Below, one piece after another: positions 17,056 to 25,671 of a stretch of DNA of 64,000 nt. This stretch comes from JACJYM01 sp965230495. Its GTDB lineage: Bacteria; Bacteroidota; Bacteroidia; Chitinophagales; Saprospiraceae. Positions within the stretch are counted from its first letter, which is position 1, and each line of letters opens with the position of its first letter. Position numbers and translations under genes: made by a program. The stretch is from contig OZ246004.1 in NCBI GenBank assembly GCA_965230495.1, forward strand, positions 1,674,001 through 1,738,000. Direction: 5' to 3'. The notes beneath the pieces were generated by a model that was given only the letters and a program-made list of their open reading frames with translations, ran no database searches and had not been told where the DNA came from.

Positions 17056-17416
17056 GTTGAATTTTTTTAATTGAAATCAGCTAAAGTTATCAAAATTAAA
17101 AAAGCCCATGTTTTACTCTAAAAACACGGGCATTACTCAATTTAATAACCAAAACTCATATTACTAATATTCAAATACTGTGCCAAACTTTATATTTTAT
17201 TGTAATACATTAAATATTTATATCGAACCGCTAACAATTGTACAATAAAAATAATTGAACAACTACCCTACTTATAACAAAGTTAGTCAATGACTTACCA
17301 TAGTTTTAAACATATATTTTACTTACTGTCACATTATCAGTAACTATAATTTAACAAGTACCCTAACAATTATTTAACGCTTGTAGGCTTCTAGCTACCG
17401 TTTTAAGTCAAAATCA
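17056..17416. other. Intergenic region
   Basis: About 360 bp between the RNA methyltransferase and the outer-membrane gene. It holds a hairpin at 17104-17131 and a small inverted repeat TTACTG...CAGTAA (17323-17343). I see no open frame with a good start and no RNA gene. A promoter for the next gene is expected but I could not identify one with confidence. Confidence 0.5.
17104..17131. terminator. Hairpin terminator after the trmD cluster
   Basis: GCCCATGTTTT (17104-17114) pairs with AAAACACGGGC (17121-17131) with one mismatch and a 6-base loop. It lies 48 bp past the methyltransferase stop. The T-rich tail (TTTTTTAATTTT) is on the minus strand and not the plus strand, so it may be weak or work by the hairpin alone. 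Confidence 0.5.
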
Positions 17417-17422
17417 ATGATT

Positions 17423-18106
17423 ATGAAAAAGTTATATTTCCAAATTATTGCCATTCTTATTATAACTCACTTTAATTCCAATGCTCAATTCTACGGAGGA
17501 GCTACTGTCGGATTAGTTGTTACTGATGCAAAAGCAGATGCTTCGATATCCATCTTAGATAGTGAGTTACAGTCGAGAACATCTTTTAACTATGGATTAA
17601 TGGCTGAGTATTTTTTCGCAAATAACTTTTCTCTCAGATCTAAGTTGCTTTTTACGAACAGAGGATTCCAATATCAACAGAATACAAATCTGGATGTATT
17701 TGGTATTGATATTCCTATAGGAGCTAAAGCAGAATTAGATATAAATCAAATTGAAGTTCCACTTCTAATACAATATAATTACGGCTTGAAAAATATAGAC
17801 CTGTTTATCAATGCGGGGCCATCAATATCATATACTACCGCGGCGAAACTTAGAACCAAAGCTACCTTATTATTCGATTTTAACGTCTCGGAAACTGATA
17901 TTAGTCTTGATGCAGATTATATAGATCGTACTGATTTTAATCTAAACATAGGATTAGGAATGGCTATCAATACTGATAGTGGTAGATTTCTAGCCGAAGG
18001 GTCTTTCGGTCATGCTCTAAATAGCACTATTGGAGAGACTTTTATTGATACTGAATTGAGAAATAAATTCTTCTCTTTCAATGTAGGCTATGAGTATAGA
18101 TTTTAG
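17423..18106 (+). CDS. Outer-membrane beta-barrel protein (PorT-like family)
   Basis: About 227 residues with a signal peptide (KKLYFQIIAILIITHFNSNAQ, split as KKLYFQIIAILI and THFNSNAQ). The mature part shows alternating strands typical of an 8-strand barrel (YGGATVGLVV, FNYGLMAEYFF, VPLLIQYNYGL, FINAGPSISY) and ends in an aromatic residue (VGYEYRF), the usual outer-membrane barrel ending. An in-frame ATG also exists at 17417. Function unknown; many such proteins are uncharacterised porin-like barrels. Confidence 0.8.
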   Translation: MKKLYFQIIAILIITHFNSNAQFYGGATVGLVVTDAKADASISILDSELQSRTSFNYGLMAEYFFANNFSLRSKLLFTNRGFQYQQNTNLDVFGIDIPIGAKAELDINQIEVPLLIQYNYGLKNIDLFINAGPSISYTTAAKLRTKATLLFDFNVSETDISLDADYIDRTDFNLNIGLGMAINTDSGRFLAEGSFGHALNSTIGETFIDTELRNKFFSFNVGYEYRF

Positions 18107-18117
18107 GATTGATGAGT

Positions 18118-18147
18118 AAAGTTTCCCTATTAATTTAGGGAGGCTTT
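18118..18147. terminator. Bidirectional terminator between convergent operons
   Basis: A 12-bp stem (18118-18129 with 18136-18147, including two G-U pairs) with a 6-base loop lies between the barrel gene and the end of the respiratory operon. It overlaps the last codons and stop of the minus-strand gene at 18130. The stem is flanked by A and T runs on both sides, so it can serve both strands. Confidence 0.65.
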
Positions 18148-18387
18148 ATTTTCTTGATCTAGTCTCTTTCTATTTCTAAACCAAATATAACCTAAAGTCA
18201 TAATTATTAAATAAGGCATTGCCAGCATATACAAAATTCCCTTATTTAATCCTTTACCTTCCGACCCTCCATTAGCTAAATTGGACTCCGCACTCATTCG
18301 ACACATGGGACATTGAGCACTTAAGTCTACCATTATTATAAAGATTAACAGTATTACTCCTAGTAATATTTTGTATTCTTTTTTCAT
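18130..18387 (-). CDS. Small membrane protein with CPMC motif
   Basis: 85 residues from the ATG at 18387, two bases after the DUF420 gene; a TTG five codons earlier is less likely. The layout is an N-terminal membrane segment or signal (ILLGVILLIFIIMVDLSAQ), a CPMCRMSAESN segment, a short Gly/Ser-rich linker, and a second membrane segment (GILYMLAMPYLIIMTLGYIW). The CPMC cysteine pair right after the first segment would face the periplasm and could bind a metal or be redox-active. It is the last gene of the oxidase operon, which suggests a part in copper or heme handling; that is inference. Confidence 0.75.
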   Translation of the reverse strand: MKKEYKILLGVILLIFIIMVDLSAQCPMCRMSAESNLANGGSEGKGLNKGILYMLAMPYLIIMTLGYIWFRNRKRLDQENKASLN

Positions 18388-18389
18388 TT

Positions 18390-18917
18390 TTAGCTGTAAC
18401 AAGGTCTAAGCATCAAATATACAACAGGTCCACTTATTGCCACATATAGCCATACTGGATAAATCCATTTTGCCATCTTTCTGTGCTTTTCTATTTGTCC
18501 CGTTAAACCTCTTATATACGTAAACAAAATAAATGGTAGAGAAATGCCCGCCAAAACAATATGAGATAGTAAAATAATCAAATACATCGTTTTCTTAGTT
18601 CCTTCATAACAATACCGTGTCTCAACATTTGTAAAATGATAAAGTACATAACAAACTAAAAATAAAGCAGATAATATCATAGCTATATTGATACTCTGCT
18701 TATGGGCGGTTATATTTTTTTGCTTAACAAAATACAACGCTGCTAATAAACAAATAGCCACAAGTGTATTGATTATTGCAATGACTCCAGGTAAAAATGT
18801 AGTATCAAAGCCTAAATCCAACTTCGTTTCGGATCTCATTAATCCTACCAAGATATATACAACCACACAAATTGCAATAGCCGCTACGTTATAATTTTTA
18901 ATCACTTTACTGTTCAT
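18390..18917 (-). CDS. DUF420 membrane protein (oxidase-associated)
   Basis: 175 residues from the ATG at 18917, which has TTAAGG upstream; a GTG further up is disfavoured. Four to five membrane segments with conserved histidines (AHKQSINIAM, LYHFTNVET, LSHIVLAGISLP, HRKMAKW) match the DUF420 family, which is linked with heme-copper oxidase assembly in several phyla. It lies between the SCO-like and CPMC genes. It may have a CtaM-like role in maturing the oxidase, but this is not proven. Confidence 0.82.
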   Translation of the reverse strand: MNSKVIKNYNVAAIAICVVVYILVGLMRSETKLDLGFDTTFLPGVIAIINTLVAICLLAALYFVKQKNITAHKQSINIAMILSALFLVCYVLYHFTNVETRYCYEGTKKTMYLIILLSHIVLAGISLPFILFTYIRGLTGQIEKHRKMAKWIYPVWLYVAISGPVVYLMLRPCYS

Positions 18918-19416
18918 TAACCTTAATTTTTCTTTTCGCTTCACTTGGCAATAGAATTGATATATGTTTGATCATGTTTTTCACACTTCCCTCTTCGTCA
19001 TTATATAAGGCTCTGACTCTTCTCAAGCTATCCACGAGAAGAAAAGATGCTTCTTTAAAATGCTTTTTGCCAAAAAACTCTAATGAATCTTCTGATACTA
19101 AATGAAAATTATTCTCCTTTTCAGATATATTCACAGGGCTTATTACCTGAAAAGTCCTTGACTTCCCAAACTGATCATACAATCGTTCCATTGTTGAAGT
19201 ATCAACATCTCTGTCAACATTTAATAATGTAGTATATCCCTTCAATTCAGGAATAAACGATACATTAAATATATCTTCCTGAAATTCCCCCTTAACCTCA
19301 AGTTCTTTAAGTGCTTCTTTTCTGTAATCGAGGCCTTTTTTCAGATAAAGCCATGACCCTATCGGAAGTATAAATAGAACAATAAAGAGTAAAATCGGAC
19401 CAAATATCTTCTTCAT
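18907..19416 (-). CDS. SCO1-like protein without copper ligands
   Basis: 169 residues from the ATG at 19416; an upstream TTG is less likely. One N-terminal membrane segment (GPILLFIVLFILPIGSWLYL) anchors a periplasmic thioredoxin-like domain: IPELKGYTTLLNVDRD, then STMERLYDQFG, then ASFLLVDSLRRVRALYND. Position and the last motif fit SCO-family oxidase assembly factors. However, the protein contains no cysteine at all, so the CxxxC copper site is absent. It may be a scaffold or a structural relative. Confidence 0.72.
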   Translation of the reverse strand: MKKIFGPILLFIVLFILPIGSWLYLKKGLDYRKEALKELEVKGEFQEDIFNVSFIPELKGYTTLLNVDRDVDTSTMERLYDQFGKSRTFQVISPVNISEKENNFHLVSEDSLEFFGKKHFKEASFLLVDSLRRVRALYNDEEGSVKNMIKHISILLPSEAKRKIKVNEQ

Positions 19417-19463
19417 ACGAATAAAGCTAAAAAAAAAGCGAGACAAAATCTCGCTATTATATT

Positions 19464-19862
19464 TTACATACGGTAAATATCACTGTTCCTTTCCAAAAGT
19501 TCACCTATTGGCTTATTAACCTCGGATTTCGGTTTTTCTTTCCTAACCTTATTCCAATAATCACCTTCATATAAAAAGGCTATAATACCCCAAACAAGTA
19601 GTAAGGTAGGCAACAACACGGATTTAACCATTCCCGGTACCTCATACTTCATATGCATGAATTCATAAATAATCAGGTATGCCTTTACCACCGAAAGGGC
19701 GATCATCATTCCACCAACTAAAACATGAGGTAATGTAAATCCTTCTATAAGGTATCCTTTTCCCAACAAAGCAAATAAAACCTCGAAGATCGTAATTGCA
19801 CCGAGTACTAAAATTATTTTAAGTACTATCTTTTTTGACTCTTCATATGTTAAATGTCCCAT
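19464..19862 (-). CDS. Cytochrome c oxidase subunit IV-like membrane protein
   Basis: 132 residues with three membrane segments (IVLKIILVLGAITIFEVLFA, LVGGMMIALSVVKAYLIIYE, VLLPTLLLVWGIIAFLYE) and the FMHMKYE motif after the second. This is the form of prokaryotic oxidase subunit IV (COX4/CyoD-like). It follows the subunit III gene and probably stabilises the oxidase. The last 25 residues are a polar tail. Confidence 0.85.
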   Translation of the reverse strand: MGHLTYEESKKIVLKIILVLGAITIFEVLFALLGKGYLIEGFTLPHVLVGGMMIALSVVKAYLIIYEFMHMKYEVPGMVKSVLLPTLLLVWGIIAFLYEGDYWNKVRKEKPKSEVNKPIGELLERNSDIYRM

Positions 19863-19896
19863 CCGACTATATTAATTTTTCTCTTAAAATATTAAA

Positions 19897-20748
19897 TTAT
19901 AACAAGTAAAAACATAAGAATACAAATACCCACACCAAATCCACAAAGTGCCAATACAAGCCAATTTTTTCTACCATTTCATATCCATTCTTCCGTTTTA
20001 CATATAAGCCCGTGGCTACGTTAACCAAAATAATAATAAGGAATAAAACTCCAGAGAAAACGTGAAATCCATGAAATCCTGTGATAAAAAAGAAAAGAGC
20101 TCCAAACTGCTTAGGGCCAAATGCTAACTGCTTCTCCACTCCTGCATCAGGGCCATCCGTTACTCTGTATTTCAATCTATGATATTCATCTCCATGTTTG
20201 TGAATTAGATAAGGTGTGCCAGCTTCAAAAGTATCTCCCTCCATAACTTCATGTCCATCACCTTCCAGATATATACCACTTTCTACATGTGTCCCAAATG
20301 GATTTGTAGAAACGGTCATGTGCTCCTTATTGATAAGTGTATTCCACTCCCAAGCTTGGCAACCTAAAAAGCCCAAACCACCAATAATAGTCCAAATCAT
20401 CCAAATGATTACCCCTCTTTTATTCTCCCTGTGTCCTTCCTGAACGGCTCTCACCATCGTGTAAGAACTAAAAAGTAGAATAAACGTCATCACTGTTACA
20501 AACAATAATGGTTTATGATGTAATCCACCAGGAAATGTACTAAATACAAAATCAGGAATTGGCCAGGAGTCCATAGTAAATCTCAATGCTCCATATGCAA
20601 TCAAAAATCCTGCAAAAGTAAATGCATCAGAAACCAGAAAATACCACATCATTAACTTTCCATAACTCGCCTTAAAAGGTCGACTCGCACCATCCCAGTG
20701 TCCATCATTTACATTTTCGATATGAGCTGTTGTTTCTTCTGTAGCCAT
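19897..20748 (-). CDS. ctaE: Cytochrome c oxidase subunit III
   Basis: 283 residues with subunit III landmarks: KLMMWYFLVSDAFTFAGFL, then FFFITGFHGFHVFSGV, then GLYWHFVDLVWVFVFLCFYL. A hydrophilic insert of about 70 residues between the middle membrane segments (roughly 135-205, with HVESGIYLEGDG and LIHKHGDEYH) makes it longer than a minimal five-helix form. It is a non-catalytic core subunit of the oxidase. A shorter paralogue lies just upstream. Confidence 0.9.
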   Translation of the reverse strand: MATEETTAHIENVNDGHWDGASRPFKASYGKLMMWYFLVSDAFTFAGFLIAYGALRFTMDSWPIPDFVFSTFPGGLHHKPLLFVTVMTFILLFSSYTMVRAVQEGHRENKRGVIIWMIWTIIGGLGFLGCQAWEWNTLINKEHMTVSTNPFGTHVESGIYLEGDGHEVMEGDTFEAGTPYLIHKHGDEYHRLKYRVTDGPDAGVEKQLAFGPKQFGALFFFITGFHGFHVFSGVLFLIIILVNVATGLYVKRKNGYEMVEKIGLYWHFVDLVWVFVFLCFYLL

Positions 20749-20778
20749 TATTTATTAATCTTTAATAAATTCAAAATT

Positions 20779-21363
20779 TTATTTTATATATAAAATGAAC
20801 AAAAACAAAAACGTCCATAATATTCCTAAATAGTGCCAATAATGAAGCACTAATTCAAACCTATGTCTTCTTTTTTCAGTTGGCTTAAACTTCAATGAAA
20901 AAGCATGTATCATAGCCGTAGTAAGGCATGCTATTCCCCCCAAAACATGTGCCGCATGGACCCACATTATTAAAAAAAGAAAAGAACCTGAAACATTTAT
21001 TTTCAGATCAATTCCTCTATTATATAATGCATCCCATCCTAAATATTGGGATACTAAAAAAGCCAGACCTAAGATAAATGTCGTGGTAAGAAATATCTTA
21101 TACTTTGATTCATCTCCTTTTTTAAAATAAGTATACGATAACTGAAGAAATATACTACTTGATACTATTGTTAAAGTACTCACATAAAAATAATTGGGCA
21201 ATGTGAAATTCAACCAATTCCCAGCTGCTTGCTTAACAATATACGCACTAGTAAAACCACCAAACATCATTGTTATGCTTGCCATCCCTATCCACAACCC
21301 AAATAATTGAGGGTGAATCCTCCTAGTTTTATTATATGTATTATCTACCGTCAAATTCATCAT
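20779..21363 (-). CDS. Second heme-copper oxidase subunit III-like protein
   Basis: 194 residues from the first ATG of an ATGATG pair that overlaps the stop of the heme O synthase gene. Five membrane segments, with LWIGMASITMMFGGFTSAYI, FLIMWVHAAHVLGGIACL and LVLHYWHYLGILWTFLFLF, match the subunit III family. Two subunit III-type genes in a row are usual in Bacteroidota complex III-oxidase operons. Confidence 0.88.
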   Translation of the reverse strand: MMNLTVDNTYNKTRRIHPQLFGLWIGMASITMMFGGFTSAYIVKQAAGNWLNFTLPNYFYVSTLTIVSSSIFLQLSYTYFKKGDESKYKIFLTTTFILGLAFLVSQYLGWDALYNRGIDLKINVSGSFLFLIMWVHAAHVLGGIACLTTAMIHAFSLKFKPTEKRRHRFELVLHYWHYLGILWTFLFLFILYIK

Positions 21364-22256
21364 ATTATACAATACATAATTAATAAAACCGGCATATAAA
21401 TAAAGGAAGCAAACATAACCATCAATGCTGACTTTCTATCGAAAAACTTATGTAATCTATAACAAGTATACCCAAACAGAACAGTTAATATCACCGATAC
21501 AATCAAAGGTATAACTGCTCCATTAATTTTAAATATAAACACCGCAACAGGCATTATAAGTAAACAATATAATAAACTATATAATCCTACCTTTCTATCC
21601 ATTTCTCCCAATGCATTCTGTGGTAAAAGTTTATAACCTGCATTTTTATAATCTGTGAATGATAAAAAGCCAATAGACCAAAAATGAGGAAATTGCCATA
21701 GAAACTGAATAGAAAACAAACCAAAAGCTAATGAAGATATATATCCATCAAAAGCGGAAAAGCCTATCAGTACAGGCAAAGCTCCGGGAATTGCTCCTAC
21801 TGCTACCGCCAATGTAGAATATCTCTTCATAGGCGTATATACAAAAGCATAGCTTATTAAAGCCAACACAGACAATAAAACGGTAAGCGGATTAAACGTT
21901 GCCAAAATTAATATGCCAAACACTCCCATCAAACCAGCAAAAAGAACAGCTTCAGATATTTTCATTCTGCCAACTGCCAGAGGTCTATTAGCAGTTCTCT
22001 CCATTAATCTGTCAAAATCTTTCTCCAGAACCTGATTCAGAGTATTTGCAGCTCCTGTTATACAAAAACCTCCAATGGCTAATAAAAACAAATCAATCCA
22101 TTTAAAAGCCGCCCCTGCTGCAATACCATAAGAAATTGCAGAAGTTAGTACCACAACTAGCGATAACCTTACCTTAAGTAACATAAGATAGTCACCAAGC
22201 TTTGAATATTTAGCTTGACTATTGGTAATCGAATATGTAGCTGCTTTATTCTTCAC
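21360..22256 (-). CDS. ctaB: Protoheme IX farnesyltransferase (heme O synthase)
   Basis: 298 residues of the UbiA prenyltransferase type. The first Asp-rich motif is NQVLEKDFDRLMERTANRPL and the second is LSFTDYKNAGYKLLP. About nine membrane segments are present. It adds farnesyl to heme B to give heme O, the precursor of heme A. It begins at a GTG (22256), because no ATG precedes the conserved N-terminal region. It lies between the subunit I and subunit III genes. Confidence 0.93.
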   Translation of the reverse strand: MKNKAATYSITNSQAKYSKLGDYLMLLKVRLSLVVVLTSAISYGIAAGAAFKWIDLFLLAIGGFCITGAANTLNQVLEKDFDRLMERTANRPLAVGRMKISEAVLFAGLMGVFGILILATFNPLTVLLSVLALISYAFVYTPMKRYSTLAVAVGAIPGALPVLIGFSAFDGYISSLAFGLFSIQFLWQFPHFWSIGFLSFTDYKNAGYKLLPQNALGEMDRKVGLYSLLYCLLIMPVAVFIFKINGAVIPLIVSVILTVLFGYTCYRLHKFFDRKSALMVMFASFIYMPVLLIMYCII

Positions 22257-22270
22257 TTATAAAATATTAC

Positions 22271-24115
22271 TTAGTGAGAGTCATGTTCTCCTTCTCTTAA
22301 AGGAGTCGTTTGTGTAACAAATTCTCTTTCATCCTTATTGTAATCATAAGCCCATCTATGAACCACAGGTAGATTACCCGGCCAATTACCATGTAAAGGC
22401 TCTATTGGTGTTGTCCATTCCAAGGTAGTAGCATCCCAAGGGTTTTGTGTTGTCATTTTCTTACCTCTCCAAATACTATAAAAGAAATTAATTACAAAAA
22501 CGATTTGTAGAGCAAAAGCCAACACCGCTGCCACCGTAATAAATTGATTCATTTCACTGAAATGCTTGAAGGCATCGAATGTATCGAAGCTATAGTATCT
22601 TCTAGGAACACCAGCCATTCCAATATAATGCATCGGCCAAAATATAGCGTAAGCCATGATCAACGTTCCCCAGAAGTGAATTTTCCCTAATGTCTCATTC
22701 ATAAATCTTCCAAACATCTTAGGATACCAATGATATATACCAGCAAACATCCCAAAAAATGCCGCTACTCCCATTACAATGTGAAAGTGGGCAACTACAA
22801 AGTATGTATCATGCATTTGAATATCAATAGTAGAATTACCTAAGAAAATACCTGTCAAACCACCAGAGATAAACAATGAAACAAATCCAATTCCAAACAA
22901 TGACGCCGAAACCATCCGAATATTTCCTCCGTACAATGTGGTTATCCAGTTAAAAACTTTTACAGCTGATGGCACCGCAATTATCAGTGTAAACACCACG
23001 AAAAAGTTAGATATAAATGGATTAACACCTGACATAAACATATGGTGTGCCCAAACTATAAAAGATAGGAAAGCGATCGCCATAATTGAAAATACCATCG
23101 CCTTATATCCAAATATTGGTTTTCTACTATGAACTGATAGTACCTCTGAAACAATACCCATAGCAGGAAGAATAATAATGTATACTTCAGGGTGCCCAAG
23201 AAACCAAAACAAATGTTGGTACAGTATGGGTGATCCACCTACTTGTTCAAGGGCCTGCCCTCCAATAAAAATATCACTTAAGAAAAAGCTGGTTCCTAAA
23301 CCTCTATCAAAGATTAGCATAAAGAATCCAGAAGCTAATACAGGAAATGATAATATACCAATAATAGCGGTAATGAAAAACGCCCATATTGTTAAAGGCA
23401 TTCTCCAAAGTGTCATTCCTTTTGTTCTTAAGTTCAGTACTGTTGTCACATAGTTAATACCTCCGAGTAGTACAGATACAACAAATAAAGTTAGACTTAC
23501 AAGCCAGAGTGTCATACCTGTTCCTGATCCAGTTGAGGCTTGAGGTAATGCACTCAAGGGAGGATAGGCTGTCCAACCCCCTGAAAAAGGCCCAGTACTT
23601 ATAAACAAAGAGTAGAACATAACTATTCCAGCCAAAAAGAAGAACCAATATGACAACATATTTAGAAATGGAGATGCCATATCTCTAGCTCCTAATTGCA
23701 ACGGAATAAGTAGATTACTAAAGGTACCACTCAATCCAGCCGTAAGTACAAAGAATACCAAAATAGTACCATGCATAGTTACTAAGGCATAGTAAAATTC
23801 CGGAGCAAGTTTACCTACTCCCAATTCATCGACTACTATCCATTTACCTAATAAAGGTTTGATCCATGTTAAACTTTCTTCAGGAAATCCAAGTTGAAAC
23901 CTAAATATAACAGACATTGCTGCTCCGATTATCGCCCATATAATACCAGTTATTAAAAACTGTCTAGCAATAATCTTATGATCCATGGAAAACACATAGT
24001 GATTGATAAAAGATGATTGATATTTATCACCATGGTGATGCTCATAAAAATGATCATCATATCCATTATCTTCAAATAGCATTTCTTTAGAATATTTTAT
24101 TCCCGTACTTGCCAT
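22271..24115 (-). CDS. ctaD: Cytochrome c oxidase subunit I
   Basis: 614 residues, the catalytic core of an aa3-type oxidase. The CuB/heme ligands are visible: TMHGTILVFF (heme a His), WFLGHPEVYIIILP (His-Glu-Val-Tyr cross-linked pair), WAHHMFMSG (CuB His pair) and DTYFVVAHFHIVMG (heme a3 and a ligands). The HPEVY motif marks an A-type enzyme. It reduces oxygen and pumps protons. It lies 10 bp downstream of subunit II. Confidence 0.97.
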   Translation of the reverse strand: MASTGIKYSKEMLFEDNGYDDHFYEHHHGDKYQSSFINHYVFSMDHKIIARQFLITGIIWAIIGAAMSVIFRFQLGFPEESLTWIKPLLGKWIVVDELGVGKLAPEFYYALVTMHGTILVFFVLTAGLSGTFSNLLIPLQLGARDMASPFLNMLSYWFFFLAGIVMFYSLFISTGPFSGGWTAYPPLSALPQASTGSGTGMTLWLVSLTLFVVSVLLGGINYVTTVLNLRTKGMTLWRMPLTIWAFFITAIIGILSFPVLASGFFMLIFDRGLGTSFFLSDIFIGGQALEQVGGSPILYQHLFWFLGHPEVYIIILPAMGIVSEVLSVHSRKPIFGYKAMVFSIMAIAFLSFIVWAHHMFMSGVNPFISNFFVVFTLIIAVPSAVKVFNWITTLYGGNIRMVSASLFGIGFVSLFISGGLTGIFLGNSTIDIQMHDTYFVVAHFHIVMGVAAFFGMFAGIYHWYPKMFGRFMNETLGKIHFWGTLIMAYAIFWPMHYIGMAGVPRRYYSFDTFDAFKHFSEMNQFITVAAVLAFALQIVFVINFFYSIWRGKKMTTQNPWDATTLEWTTPIEPLHGNWPGNLPVVHRWAYDYNKDEREFVTQTTPLREGEHDSH

Positions 24116-24125
24116 TTTATCTATT

Positions 24126-25643
24126 TTATTTTGAAATAATTCTTAATTCAGTTCTTCTATTATTTTGTCTACCCTCTTCTGTATCATTACTATCTACCGG
24201 TAACGTTTCTCCATATCCTTTCCAAGATAATCGGGAGTCATCTATACCCTTTTGCAATAAATAACCTTTTACATTAGAGGCTCTACTATTAGAAAGTTCC
24301 ATATTCATTTCATCGTCTCCAACACTATCTGTATGTCCCCTCAATTCGAGTCTAACATCAGGATACTTTTTCATCAGCTCTGATACATTATCCAATTCGT
24401 ATTTAGATAAATCTTTTAATGCCGCAGAACCTGTATTATAAAAAACATGTTTCAACAATATGATATCTTCACCTTCCTTTAGCTCGAAATCAGGAGCTAC
24501 TTTGGTCTCAAATTCAGCAGTTAATTCCTTCTTTCGAGATAATATTTCGGATTCAAATAATTTATCACTATAAGGATCCATTTCTGTTCCTCTTATATTC
24601 TTCATATAAAAAGACTGCTGACCAGCTATCCAATCGTTATACTCCTCTTTCGATACAATCTCCACAATTCTTCTCATACTATAATGTCCCTTACCACACA
24701 ACTCAGCACAAGCCAACTCATAGTTAAATTCCTCCCACCTAGTTTTACTTTCCGGATCCTCAGGATCATAAGGTTCATTCCATTCAGGATATTCGCTCAA
24801 TTCAAGTCTAAACTCTTCGGTTGTCTTCGTTGGTGTAAATATGAAGTAAGTAGGTAATCCAGGAACTGCATCCATTTTCACCCTGAAATGTGGTAAATAA
24901 AAATTATGTAACACATCTTTAGAAGTAATCTTTACTCTAATTGTTGTATCCACAGGTAGCTTAATTACATCAGAACCTCCCAAAACAATATCATCCAAAC
25001 TTGCATAATCTGCCCATTCCAAACCTAAACTATTATTAGCGGGGTCGATTAATCTAAAATCCTTACGTCCTAGTTGATTGTCCGGACCGGTATATCTAAT
25101 ATCCCAAGCAAACTGATAACCAGTAGCTTCAATTTCTAAATATTCGTCCTCAGGTCCTAAATCAGTCATTATATCATTCCAAGCTACTAAACCTTTCACA
25201 ACTAAAAATGCCATAACAATTGCTGGAACTAAAGTCCAAACCATTTCAAGCTTGGTGTCATGGGCCATAAAAGCAGCTTTTCCATTCTTTCTTTCTCTAT
25301 ACTTATAAGAATACCAAAATAGTGCGATATGAGTCAAGACGAAAACAATACCTGTAAAAAACAAAGTTACATTGAACATTGAATCTACAAGACTACCATG
25401 TTCTGAAGCTGATTTCAAAGGACCATAGCCTAACATCTGATCTTTGTAATAGATCGCCGACCAAACGCATAATACTAGAAACAATACACCAAAAATCACC
25501 AGTGATATTGCCGATCGATTGGAGTTTTGTAACTGTACTTCTTCCTCTCCTCTCAATTTAGAAGCCAGATCTGAGACTTTACCTACCTGAACGATAACAA
25601 CCCCTATCAGAATAAGTATTAAAAATATGATCAGAAAATTCAT
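24126..25643 (-). CDS. ctaC: Cytochrome c oxidase subunit II fused to a C-terminal OmpA-like domain
   Basis: 505 residues. An N-terminal membrane segment is followed by a low-complexity link and the usual two helices (FGVLFLVLCVWSAIYY and LFFTGIVFVLTHIALFWYSY). The CuA domain has HNFYLPHFRVKMDAVPG and CAELCGKGHYSM, supplying the Cys/Cys/His/Met ligands. From about residue 390 to the end there is an OmpA-like domain: YNTGSAALK, LELRGHTDSVGD, LSNSRASNVKGYL, GYGETLPV and NNRRTEL. This domain binds peptidoglycan in OmpA and MotB. No C-terminal heme c motif is present, unlike caa3 oxidases. The fusion may tether the respiratory supercomplex to the cell wall; this is inference. Confidence 0.93.
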   Translation of the reverse strand: MNFLIIFLILILIGVVIVQVGKVSDLASKLRGEEEVQLQNSNRSAISLVIFGVLFLVLCVWSAIYYKDQMLGYGPLKSASEHGSLVDSMFNVTLFFTGIVFVLTHIALFWYSYKYRERKNGKAAFMAHDTKLEMVWTLVPAIVMAFLVVKGLVAWNDIMTDLGPEDEYLEIEATGYQFAWDIRYTGPDNQLGRKDFRLIDPANNSLGLEWADYASLDDIVLGGSDVIKLPVDTTIRVKITSKDVLHNFYLPHFRVKMDAVPGLPTYFIFTPTKTTEEFRLELSEYPEWNEPYDPEDPESKTRWEEFNYELACAELCGKGHYSMRRIVEIVSKEEYNDWIAGQQSFYMKNIRGTEMDPYSDKLFESEILSRKKELTAEFETKVAPDFELKEGEDIILLKHVFYNTGSAALKDLSKYELDNVSELMKKYPDVRLELRGHTDSVGDDEMNMELSNSRASNVKGYLLQKGIDDSRLSWKGYGETLPVDSNDTEEGRQNNRRTELRIISK

Positions 25644-25671
25644 TCTATAAAATTTACTTTATTTTCAAATA

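Noticed and set aside
17323..17343. TTACTG-N9-CAGTAA inverted repeat as an operator for the outer-membrane gene
   Set aside because: There is a single copy in AT-rich DNA with no regulator nearby to link it to.
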